Source: Oscillibacter sp.
GTDB lineage: Bacteria; Bacillota; Clostridia; Oscillospirales; Oscillospiraceae
Direction of reading: 5' to 3'
Length of the DNA stretch: 12,364 bases
Assembly: GCA_022796315.1 (NCBI GenBank)
Contig: JAAWIL010000042.1
Location: 1 to 12,364 of the forward strand
Shown here: positions 5,664 through 11,901 of the stretch, one piece after another
Position numbering within the stretch: the stretch's first letter is position 1
Layout of the letters: the number at the start of each line of letters is the position of its first letter
Program-made: the position numbers and the translations under genes
The notes under the pieces: generated by a model
What the model was told of the DNA's origin: nothing
Databases searched by the model: none
Seen by the model: the letters and a program-made list of their open reading frames with translations, nothing else

Positions 5664-6032
5664 TCAGACCAGCTGATCGTGCGGCAGGCCAAAACTAACC
5701 GCAATCGCCGTATCGACTTTGTTCATCACGTGCTCCTCCACATGGCCCATCCGCTCCCGCAGGCGCCGCTTATCCAGCGTCCGCACCTGCTCCAGGAGAA
5801 CCACGGAGTCCCGGTTCAGCCCGCAGCTCTGGGCCACCGGAAGGTCGATATGTGTCGGCAGCCGGGCCTTTCCCGTCTGAGAGGTAATGGCCGCCGCGAT
5901 TACGGTGGGGCTGTAACGGTTCCCGGTGTCATTCTGAATGATCAGGACCGGCCGGACGCCGCCCTGCTCACTGCCCACCACCGGGGAGAGATCGGCATAG
6001 TAAATATCGCCGCGCTTGACACTCGTATCCAC
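5664..6032 (-). CDS. mazF: MazF/PemK family endoribonuclease toxin (NdoA-like)
   Basis: Sequence-specific mRNA interferase. The protein has 122 residues from the chosen GTG and closely follows the Bacillus subtilis NdoA pattern: VKRGDIYYADLSPVVGSEQG, GVRPVLIIQND, AAITSQTGKARLPTH, RDSVVLLEQVRTLDK. The catalytic pair known for NdoA, Arg25 and Thr48, corresponds to Arg27 and Thr50 here, so the enzyme looks intact. I chose GTG at 6032 because GGAG lies ten bases upstream. A GTG three codons earlier (6041) lies one base after that GGAG, too close. mazF is last in the nnr - lipoprotein - alr block, as in many Firmicutes, but the usual mazE antitoxin gene between alr and mazF is absent; only about 170 non-coding bases separate them. 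Confidence 0.94.
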   Translation of the reverse strand: MDTSVKRGDIYYADLSPVVGSEQGGVRPVLIIQNDTGNRYSPTVIAAAITSQTGKARLPTHIDLPVAQSCGLNRDSVVLLEQVRTLDKRRLRERMGHVEEHVMNKVDTAIAVSFGLPHDQLV

Positions 6033-6110
6033 AAAGTTCACACTCCGCCGAAAGAAGTACCCATCGCCGAGAAGTCCTCGGTGAGGCCACTTTCATTCTC
6101 CCACGCAGCT

Positions 6111-6136
6111 CCGGAATTTATACGTTGAACTTCCGG
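6111..6136 (-). repeat. Inverted repeat around an AT-rich box between alr and mazF
   Basis: CCGGAA and TTCCGG form a perfect 6-base inverted repeat separated by 14 bases, with TATAAA on the minus strand inside it (6117-6122). It could be an operator overlapping a mazF -10 box, or a hairpin. No convincing -35 was found. The alr-mazF gap also holds a small CCGAG/CTCGG hairpin (6067-6081). Confidence 0.35.
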
Positions 6137-6204
6137 TGTCCCCGCCCCGCACTAGTTTATGCGGCAGACTGGGGCGGAGTGTATGGCCGGGCGGAGCCGC
6201 CGCG

Positions 6205-7374
6205 TCACACCAGCAGCCGCAGGCTCCGCTCCACCACCCGGCCCTGGCGCAGGTACAGCCGGGGTACCCGCTTGCTGACCGCGCAGGTCAGCTCATAGGG
6301 AATCGTGTCCAGCAACGCCGCCAGCTCGTCCGCCGGCTGGTTCGCGCCGAAGATCTCCACCTCGCTGCCCACGCGGACCTCCGGCAGGCCCGTCAGGTTC
6401 ACCATGGTCATATCCATGCAGATCCGGCCCAGGATCGGGGCCGGGCCCGCTGCCGTCCGGACCGCCATGCGGCCGGAGAGACCCCGAAACAAGCCGTCGG
6501 CATAGCCGATGGGCAGCACGCCCACCCGGGTCTCCCCCTTTGTGCAGAAGGTCCGGCCGTAGCTGATGTCCGTGCCGCCGTCAAAGATCTTGATGGTGGA
6601 CACGCAGGACTTCAGCCGCATCACCGGCTCCAGGCCCAGCCGCTCCCGGTCTCCCCCGGCCCCGTAGAGGGCGATGCCGGGGCGGACCATGTCCAGGTAC
6701 ATCTCCGGATACCGGGCCAGGGCGCCGCTGTTGGCGCAGTGGCGGAGGGCAAAGGTCCTGCCCTGATCCGCCAGGGCATCCAGCACCAAGAGGAACACGC
6801 GGAACTGCTCCCTGGTATAGGCCTCGTCCTCCGCGCCGTCCTCATCGGCCGCGGCAAAGTGGGTAAAGATCCCCTCCGGCTCCAGACGGGGCAGGGCGCA
6901 GGCCTTGGCAATCGACGTTACGCCGCCGGCAAAGTGCCTGCCCCGCACCAGAAAGCCCAGCCGGGACATGCCGGTATCCACCTTAATATGAATGCGCAGC
7001 GTTCCGCCGCAGGCCTCCGCCGCCGCGCTGTAGGCCTCCGCCTTGGCCAGGGCGGAGACGGTCTGGGTCAGGCCCAGCTGAATCAGCTGCCCGGTCATCT
7101 CCGGGGGCGTGTGGCCCAAAACCAGGATGGGGGCCTGAATTCCGTTCTGCCGCAGCTCCCGGGCCTCGTCCAGGCTGGAGACCGCCAGATAGTCCGCCCC
7201 CAGCTCCTCCAGGCGGCGGGAGACCTGCACGGCCCCGTGCCCGTAGGCGTCGGCCTTGACGATGCCCAGATACCGGACGGCGGGTCCGATGCGCCGCCGG
7301 GCCTGCCGGTAATTGTTGGCCAAGGCGTCCAGGTCGATCTCCGCCCAGGTCCGCCGCAGCGCTGTCTCTTCCAT
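6205..7374 (-). CDS. alr: Alanine racemase
   Basis: PLP-dependent interconversion of L- and D-alanine, supplying D-Ala for peptidoglycan. The protein is 389 residues, the usual length. The N-terminal TIM-barrel domain has TWAEIDLDALANNY and IVKADAYGHGA, with the PLP lysine at Lys40. KVDTGMSRLGF carries Lys131, at the position of the carbamylated lysine of Geobacillus Alr. HCANSGA and RPGIALYG follow. In the C-terminal beta domain, SYGRTF holds the second catalytic base Tyr272, followed by VGVLPIGYADG, GRICMDMTMVNLT and SKRVPRLY. The ATG is preceded by AAAGGAG, which overlaps the TAA stop of the upstream lipoprotein gene, so the two are coupled. In spore formers alr copies may also act in spore germination. 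Confidence 0.98.
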   Translation of the reverse strand: MEETALRRTWAEIDLDALANNYRQARRRIGPAVRYLGIVKADAYGHGAVQVSRRLEELGADYLAVSSLDEARELRQNGIQAPILVLGHTPPEMTGQLIQLGLTQTVSALAKAEAYSAAAEACGGTLRIHIKVDTGMSRLGFLVRGRHFAGGVTSIAKACALPRLEPEGIFTHFAAADEDGAEDEAYTREQFRVFLLVLDALADQGRTFALRHCANSGALARYPEMYLDMVRPGIALYGAGGDRERLGLEPVMRLKSCVSTIKIFDGGTDISYGRTFCTKGETRVGVLPIGYADGLFRGLSGRMAVRTAAGPAPILGRICMDMTMVNLTGLPEVRVGSEVEIFGANQPADELAALLDTIPYELTCAVSKRVPRLYLRQGRVVERSLRLLV

Positions 7375-7389
7375 GGTGTCCGCGCTCCT

Positions 7390-7995
7390 TTACGGTGAGT
7401 CTTCCTCCAGTGTATCATAAAAAGTAAAGCTCGTAAAGTCCGCCGTTAAAATCGTCTCCCCGTCCACGGCCACCTCGCCCCGGAGAGGCGTCCCGCCGTC
7501 CTGCCGCAGCCACACGGTGGAGACGATCCGCCCGTTCCGAGTACCGGTCTGGTCCACGGCGACCCGGAGACAGGGCACCTCGTTCCACGTCTCCTGGTTC
7601 TCCTCCAGCAGCCAGCCGTCCCGCAGGGCGTTCATCAGCCGGGGCAGGCACGACGCGGGGCTGATCTCCTCCTCCGAGAGCGCCCCGGCGTTCAGCCCGG
7701 CTCCCTCGTACTCCAGCCGCCAGTCCGTATCCGTGAGGACCGCCTTCACCCCGGCGATGGTCTCCGGGGCCAGCACCTCCACGGTGCTCTCTCCGCCGGG
7801 GAGATAGGTACACCGCAGCTCCGCCTCCCAGGCGAGGCCCGCCTGATCGCAGGAGACCGCGGCCTCCATGGCGCACCCGGCCATATCGTGATAGCGGTCC
7901 CGCAGGTCCGCCGCCATCTCCTCCCCCGTCCCGCCGCCGCAGCCGCACAGCAGCAGGCACAGGGCCATCATTGGTACGCAACTCCATCCGCGCAC
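7390..7995 (-). CDS. LolA-fold lipoprotein, GerS/YdcC-like
   Basis: Predicted lipoprotein of 201 residues. The signal peptide (about 7-18) ends in the lipobox LCGC with lipidated Cys19. The mature part starts with a helix (EEMAADLRDRYHDMAGCAMEA) followed by alternating beta strands, consistent with the LolA-like lipoprotein fold. Assignment rests mainly on position: between nnr and alr sits YdcC in Bacillus subtilis and, as I recall, GerS next to alr2 in Clostridioides difficile, where GerS is needed for cortex hydrolysis during spore germination. Sequence identity to these is probably low and was not measured. The start is GTG at 7995, with GGAGGG six bases upstream. The stop overlaps the alr ribosome binding site. 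A germination or envelope role is inference. Confidence 0.78.
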   Translation of the reverse strand: MRGWSCVPMMALCLLLCGCGGGTGEEMAADLRDRYHDMAGCAMEAAVSCDQAGLAWEAELRCTYLPGGESTVEVLAPETIAGVKAVLTDTDWRLEYEGAGLNAGALSEEEISPASCLPRLMNALRDGWLLEENQETWNEVPCLRVAVDQTGTRNGRIVSTVWLRQDGGTPLRGEVAVDGETILTADFTSFTFYDTLEEDSP

Positions 7996-8016
7996 CGGAT
8001 ACCCTCCTCTTCTTCT

Positions 8017-8102
8017 AATTAGGAATGAGGAATTAGGAATTGGAACGGGAACTCATGCGAAAGGCTCTTAAATTCCTAACTCCTAATCCCTAATTCCTAA
8101 TT
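8017..8102. repeat. AT-rich inverted heptad repeat element (TTAGGAA units)
   Basis: The left arm (8017-8041) repeats TTAGGAA-like units; the right arm (8071-8102) carries the complementary TTCCTAA units with one extra copy. A 29-base spacer separates them, so the whole can fold as one imperfect stem-loop. Its AT-rich composition contrasts sharply with the GC-rich surroundings. The right arm runs into the 3' end of nnr and supplies its last codons and stop. It looks like a small mobile or MITE-like element, but there is no transposase and no clear target duplication. Confidence 0.78.
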
Positions 8103-9651
8103 CAAGAAACGCCCTTGGCATTTCTTGAATCACGTCCTCCGGCGTCATGCAGTAGGCGGTCAGCCGCTCCGCCGCCAGATCGCCGGCCTTTCCGTGGAGC
8201 CAGACCCCCGCGGCAGCCGCCTGGACCGGCGCGGCGCCCTGGGCCAGCAGCGAGGCGATGAGGCCCGTCAGCACGTCGCCGCTGCCGCCCTTGGCAAGGC
8301 CGGAATTGCCGGTGGTGTTCACCAGCGCGTTGCCCGCCGGGGCGGCGGTAATGGTCCGGTGGCCCTTCAGCACCAGGATGCAGCCGTGGTCCCGGGCAAA
8401 GGCCCGGGCGGCCCCCAGCCGGTCCCCGCCGGTCAGGTCTCCGCCCACGCGGGCAAACTCCCCGTCGTGGGGCGTCAGGATGGTCACCCGGTTCCGGCGG
8501 ACGTCCAACACATCTATATGCCCCTCCAGGGCGTTTATGCCGCCGGCGTCCAGGACCACCGGCTTTTCCGTCCGCCGGAGGACCTCCCGCACCAGCCCCG
8601 CCGTGTCCTCGTCCTGGGAAAGGCCGGGGCCCATGGCCAGCACGTCACAGTGCTCCAGCTTCTCCAGCACCGCCGTCAGGGCCGCCCGGGACTGGGCCCC
8701 CCGGGTGAGATGCCCTCCCTGGCCGCCGCTGAGGGGGAAGGGCATGGCCGAGACGCACCGGGCCGCCTCCACGGCCCAGATGCTGTCCGGCACCCCCAGG
8801 TACACCAGGCCGCAGCCGGACCGCACCGCCGCCGAGGCGGTCAGGTAGGGCGCGCCGGTATAGCCCACGGAGCCGCCCACGATCAGGACCTTCCCAAAGT
8901 CCCCCTTGTGGCCCCCGGAGTTCCGGGGCGGCAGCGCGGAACGGACGAACTCCGCCTCCACCGTCTGCGCCGGGCACACCGTCCCCCGGACCAGGTCCTG
9001 GGGGATGCCGATCTCCGCCACCTGGACCTGGCCGGAGCACAGCGCCCCGTCCCCCACGTACTGGCCCGTCTTCGGCAGGGTGAAGGTGACCGTCCGGTCC
9101 GCCCGGACGGCGCGCCCCAGAATCCGGCCCGTGTCCGCCTCCACGCCGCTGGCGATGTCCGCCGCCACCACCTTGCCCTGGCAGCGGTTCATCAGGTCCA
9201 CCGCCGCCGCGTAGGCGCTCTCCGCCGCGATCTCCCGGCTCAGGCCCACGCCGAAGAGGGCGTCAATGATCACCTGGCTGCGCTTTGCCCAGGCGGTCTG
9301 GTCCCCATCCTCCGGATCAAAGGGCTCCAGCTCCACGCCGCACTCGCTGAGACGGCCCGTCTCCTCCATGGCGTCGGGGGTCAGTTTCTCGTACTCCCCC
9401 ACCAGAAAGACCCGCACCCGGACGCCCTCCAGAAACAGCATCCGGGCGGCGGCGATGCCGTCCCCGCCGTTGTTGCCCGCGCCGCAGAACACCGCCGCCC
9501 GGCACCTTCCCCATTTCTCCGTCAGCAGCGCCAGGGCGGCCCGCGCCACCTGGGCCGCCGCCCGCTCCATCAGGTCCAGGGAGGGGATCTTCCGCCCCTC
9601 AATGGCCTGTCTGTCCAATTCCCGCATCTGCGCCGCTCCCGCCAGCTTCAT
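8083..9651 (-). CDS. nnr: Bifunctional NAD(P)H-hydrate epimerase / ADP-dependent NAD(P)H-hydrate dehydratase
   Basis: Repairs damaged NADH and NADPH hydrates: the N-terminal domain epimerises R to S, and the C-terminal domain dehydrates the S form using ADP. The protein is 522 residues, typical for the fused enzyme. The epimerase (YjeF_N, about 1-225) has FCGAGNNGGDGIAAARML (55-72), DALFGVGLSRE (130-140) and DIASGVEADTG (165-175). The dehydratase (ribokinase-like, about 235-515) has GDFGKVLIVGGS (250-261), MGPGLSQDE (340-348), LDAGGINAL (367-375), LTPHDGEFARV (392-402), VLKGHRT (427-433) and NSGLAKGGSGDVLTG (449-463). The ATG has AGGAGG at correct spacing; the frame stays open 54 codons upstream, without family similarity. 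The final residues ELGIRD come from the inserted AT-rich repeat. First gene of the nnr - lipoprotein - alr - mazF block. Confidence 0.98.
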   Translation of the reverse strand: MKLAGAAQMRELDRQAIEGRKIPSLDLMERAAAQVARAALALLTEKWGRCRAAVFCGAGNNGGDGIAAARMLFLEGVRVRVFLVGEYEKLTPDAMEETGRLSECGVELEPFDPEDGDQTAWAKRSQVIIDALFGVGLSREIAAESAYAAAVDLMNRCQGKVVAADIASGVEADTGRILGRAVRADRTVTFTLPKTGQYVGDGALCSGQVQVAEIGIPQDLVRGTVCPAQTVEAEFVRSALPPRNSGGHKGDFGKVLIVGGSVGYTGAPYLTASAAVRSGCGLVYLGVPDSIWAVEAARCVSAMPFPLSGGQGGHLTRGAQSRAALTAVLEKLEHCDVLAMGPGLSQDEDTAGLVREVLRRTEKPVVLDAGGINALEGHIDVLDVRRNRVTILTPHDGEFARVGGDLTGGDRLGAARAFARDHGCILVLKGHRTITAAPAGNALVNTTGNSGLAKGGSGDVLTGLIASLLAQGAAPVQAAAAGVWLHGKAGDLAAERLTAYCMTPEDVIQEMPRAFLELGIRD

Positions 9652-9729
9652 GGTGATTCCTCCTGACTCTGTCTCATGTCTTTGCCCCGTGTTCCGGAGC
9701 GCGTGGGCTTCTCCGGTTTCTCTCCTGTC

Positions 9730-9758
9730 ATTATACGGCGGCCCGTCCCGCCGCGCAA
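9730..9758 (-). promoter_or_regulatory. Sigma-A promoter for the nnr operon
   Basis: On the minus strand TTGCGC (-35, 9753-9758) lies exactly 17 bases from a perfect TATAAT (-10, 9730-9735), about 80 bases before the nnr start. No other gene lies between, and the next gene upstream is divergent. Confidence 0.62.
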
Positions 9759-9871
9759 TCATTTTCCCCTTCCCTTTCGCCAAAATGCCCGTTATACTGG
9801 GGATGCAACCCAAAGTTTACACGAGTTTCCCCAAACGCAACAGCAAATCGCTGGCGCTGCGGACGCCATTC

Positions 9872-9880
9872 TGTTATGCT
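9872..9880 (+). promoter_or_regulatory. Candidate extended -10 promoter for the XRE membrane protein gene
   Basis: TGTTATGCT is an extended -10 (TGn plus TATGCT), 30 bases before the start codon. The -35 position (TGGCGC) is poor. A TTATACT and a TTTACA further upstream (about 9790-9820) have no well-spaced partners. Confidence 0.4.
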
Positions 9881-9910
9881 GAACGCATCAACAACAAGGA
9901 GGATTTCCCC

Positions 9911-10807
9911 ATGGCATTTCCTGAAAACTTGCAGTTCATCCGCGCCCAGGCCGGCGTCACCCAGGAGCAGCTGGCGGAGCAGCTGTCCGTCTCCCGGCAG
10001 TCCGTCAGCAAATGGGAGGGCGGCCAGAGTTTTCCCGAGATGGACACCCTGCTGCGGATCTGCGACCTGTACGACGTGAATCTGGACACCCTGCTCCGGG
10101 GCAGCGTGGAGGAGGCCTCGGTGGAGGACACCGCCCGGTACGACCGGTTCATGACCCGCTTCGCAAGGCGTATGGCCCTGGCCATCGGCGGCATCATCGC
10201 TGGCGCGGGCCTGTGCGGCCTGCTGGAGGCCTGGCGCGTATCGGAGATGCTGACCGGCGCCGCGCTGCTGCTGGTGGTCACCGTCTGCGTGGTGGTGCTC
10301 GTGGCCACCGGCATCCAGTACGAGAACTTCCGCAAGCGCTATCCCGTCATCGCCGACTTCTATTCCCAGGAGGAAAAGGACGCCTTCCACCAAAAATTTG
10401 TCTGGTACGTCACCGGCGGCGTGGGGGCCATTCTCTTTGGCGTAACCCTGCTGACGCTGTTTTTCTCCGTCTTCCCGGAACAGGAGCCCTATGAGTCCTA
10501 CGGCGCGTCTTTGTTCCTTTTAATCATCGCCGGAGCGGTGGCCACCTTTGTCTACGCCGGGATCAACGACGAGAAATACAAGATCTGGAAGTACAACCGG
10601 GACAACAATCCCACCCCGGAGGCCAAACGCCGGCTGAATCTTATCGGCACCATCCAGGGCGCTATGATGACGCTGGTCACCGCCGTCTATGTGGGCCTGG
10701 GGCTGTCCATGAACCTGTGGCGCACCACCTGGTGGATCTTCGCCGTGGGCGGGATTCTCTGCTGCGTGGTGTCCATTGTGCTGAACCCCTACAAGGGGGA
10801 GGACTGA
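9911..10807 (+). CDS. XRE-family helix-turn-helix protein with six predicted membrane helices
   Basis: The protein has 298 residues. Residues 5-63 are a Cro/C1-type helix-turn-helix: LQFIRAQAGVTQEQLAEQLS, then VSRQSVSKWEGG and FPEMDTLLRICDLYDVNLDTLL. The rest is an integral membrane region with hydrophobic segments at about 87-106, 112-134, 164-187, 198-217, 244-266 and 272-292. A polar loop (135-163) follows the second segment and a charged loop (218-243) the fourth. Firmicutes have many such DNA-binding membrane proteins; ligand and targets are unknown. AAGGAGG lies eight bases before the ATG; the frame is open far upstream inside nnr, but that is antisense shadow. The gene is divergent from nnr and followed by an inverted-repeat element rather than a clear terminator. 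It may regulate itself or a neighbouring transporter elsewhere. Confidence 0.88.
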   Translation: MAFPENLQFIRAQAGVTQEQLAEQLSVSRQSVSKWEGGQSFPEMDTLLRICDLYDVNLDTLLRGSVEEASVEDTARYDRFMTRFARRMALAIGGIIAGAGLCGLLEAWRVSEMLTGAALLLVVTVCVVVLVATGIQYENFRKRYPVIADFYSQEEKDAFHQKFVWYVTGGVGAILFGVTLLTLFFSVFPEQEPYESYGASLFLLIIAGAVATFVYAGINDEKYKIWKYNRDNNPTPEAKRRLNLIGTIQGAMMTLVTAVYVGLGLSMNLWRTTWWIFAVGGILCCVVSIVLNPYKGED

Positions 10808-10843
10808 GGGGACTCCCCCGGCCACGGGCGCTCTCCATTGGGC

Positions 10844-10906
10844 GATTTGACCCTGTAGGGGCGGGGACAGCGCCTCGCCCCTACGGCGTTTCCCGGTGAT
10901 CAAATC
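10844..10906. repeat. Nested inverted-repeat element (REP/MITE-like)
   Basis: Outer arms GATTTGA (10844-10850) and TCAAATC (10900-10906) enclose perfect inner arms GTAGGGGCG (10855-10863) and CGCCCCTAC (10876-10884) with a 12-base loop. From memory, elements with GTAGGGGCG/CGCCCCTAC arms recur between genes in many Clostridia. It lies just after the XRE gene and could also act on the 3' end of that mRNA, though no U-run follows. A minor GGGG-ACT-CCCC hairpin (10808-10818) directly follows the stop. Confidence 0.62.
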
Positions 10907-10939
10907 CGCAGCCGGACGCGCCCGGGCGAGAAGTTTTTC

Positions 10940-10968
10940 TTGCATTTCTCCCACGTGTGTGATATAAA
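10940..10968 (+). promoter_or_regulatory. Promoter of the phenylalanine T-box operon
   Basis: TTGCAT (-35, 10940-10945), a 17-base spacer, and TATAAA (-10, 10963-10968) with an extended TG (TGATATAAA). Transcription would start just before the T-box stem I. Confidence 0.58.
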
Positions 10969-10981
10969 TGATATTCAATCA

Positions 10982-11214
10982 GCGATGAACGGGAAAATAA
11001 CGGATTCCGCAGCGCTCCAGAGAGGACAGGCCGCCGGCTGCAAGCCTGTCCGCGCCGCGCCGTTTGGTTCGCCCGGGAGCCGCCGTGGAGACACGGCCGG
11101 TCCCCCCGCCGTTACCGGGGAGTCAAGCGCACGCGGATTTTCGCGTGAATTTGGGTGGTACCGCGGAGGGGTTTGCCTTTCGTCCCAAGAATTGGGACGG
11201 AGGGCTTTTGTTTT
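10982..11214 (+). promoter_or_regulatory. T-box leader, phenylalanine-specific (specifier UUC)
   Basis: Complete T-box riboswitch. Stem I begins GCGATGA. The helices CGGG/CCCG and AACGG/CCGTT frame the specifier loop, whose 3' strand reads TGG-TTC-G, giving specifier UUC (Phe, 11068-11070) followed by a purine. The distal part has CCAGAGAG and the GGACAGG...CCTGTCC arm with GGCTGCAA. CCGTG-GAGA-CACGG (11083-11096) lies in the stem II region, and ACGCG/CGCGT (11131-11146) forms stem III. The T-box GGGTGGTACCGCG (11153-11165) holds UGGU, whose last base would pair with A73 of tRNA-Phe. TTGGG (11151-11155) can pair with CCCAA (11184-11188) as antiterminator. The downstream pheS agrees with the Phe specifier. 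Uncharged tRNA-Phe would switch the operon on. Confidence 0.97.
11175..11214 (+). terminator. Regulated terminator of the T-box leader
   Basis: GCCTTTCGTCCCAA (11175-11188), loop GAA, and TTGGGACGGAGGGC (11192-11205) form a 14-pair stem with two G-U pairs, followed by TTTTGTTTT. The CCCAA part competes with the antiterminator, as expected for a T-box. Confidence 0.93.
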
Positions 11215-11241
11215 ATCCACCCACAGAGAGGAGTCTTTTTC

Positions 11242-11898
11242 ATGGCGAAGCAGAAACGCGCCCTGACCCCCGCCGAGACAGCCCGCAAGGAGCGCTTCGA
11301 CGCCCTCTGCCGGGAGATGGCGGAGGCCGGGTATGAAAAAACAGACCTGACGGTCGGCATTGTGTTTGCCAACGCCGCCTCCATCTTTCTGATGCTGCCC
11401 TTTGCGGCGGCCCTCTGGGTCTGCTACGTTCTGGTGAACCGCTCCGGCAGGGTGGACCTGAGCCTTGGCGGCGCGCTGGTTTTTCTGGTGCTTTTGCTCC
11501 TGCTCACCGTGGTCCACGAGGGCATCCACGGCCTGACCTGGGGCGCCTTCGCCAAGGGCCATCTCCGCAGCATCTCCTTTGGCGTGATCTGGACCTACCT
11601 GACCCCCTACTGCACCTGCGCCGAACCGTTGAAGCGCTGGCAGTACGTTGTGGGCACGGCCATGCCCACCCTGATTCTTGGGTTCGGGCTGGGCGCGGCC
11701 GCCGTCGGCTTGGGGCAGCCGATGCTCTTCCTTCTCTCCGTCATCATGCTCTTTGGCGGCGGCGGAGATGCCCTCATCATTTTAAAAGTCCTGTTCCACC
11801 GCTCCGGCGGGCGGAACGCGGTCTACTGCGACCACCCCTATGAATGCGGCGTGGTGGTCTTTGAACAATCATCTAACATTGCAGATAAAGGAGCGTAA
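11242..11898 (+). CDS. DUF3267 family membrane protein, putative zinc metalloprotease
   Basis: Integral membrane protein of 218 residues. After a charged N-terminus (1-35), hydrophobic segments lie at about 38-64, 76-91, 136-158 and 160-182. The second ends in VVHEGIHGLTWG, an HExxH zinc motif with His92, Glu93 and His96. GGGGDAL (172-178) may supply a further ligand, Asp176. These features fit DUF3267, a family of predicted intramembrane zincins without settled substrates. The ATG has AGAGGAG eight bases upstream. It is the first gene after the phenylalanine T-box. pheS follows its TAA after three bases, with the pheS ribosome binding site inside this gene, so the two are coupled. A protease at the head of a pheS operon is unusual; any link to translation or phenylalanine supply is inference. 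Confidence 0.88.
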   Translation: MAKQKRALTPAETARKERFDALCREMAEAGYEKTDLTVGIVFANAASIFLMLPFAAALWVCYVLVNRSGRVDLSLGGALVFLVLLLLLTVVHEGIHGLTWGAFAKGHLRSISFGVIWTYLTPYCTCAEPLKRWQYVVGTAMPTLILGFGLGAAAVGLGQPMLFLLSVIMLFGGGGDALIILKVLFHRSGGRNAVYCDHPYECGVVVFEQSSNIADKGA

Positions 11899-11901
11899 AC
11901 C

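Noticed and set aside
5968..6096. Short minus-strand frame (MKVASPRTSRRW...) as a possible missing antitoxin before mazF
   Set aside because: GGGAG lies one base before the ATG, too close; most of the frame overlaps mazF in another frame, and the translation has no antitoxin-like pattern.
8017..8102. CRISPR-like array
   Set aside because: The units are imperfect heptads in inverted arms without spacers of regular length, and there are no cas genes.
8125..9666. Plus-strand frame of 513 codons antisense to nnr
   Set aside because: nnr has complete domain motifs, promoter and ribosome binding site; the antisense translation is His/Arg/Pro-rich and without motifs.
9652..9813. N-terminal extension of nnr by 54 codons
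   Set aside because: No family similarity, it includes the promoter -10 and -35 region, and AGGAGG supports the downstream ATG.
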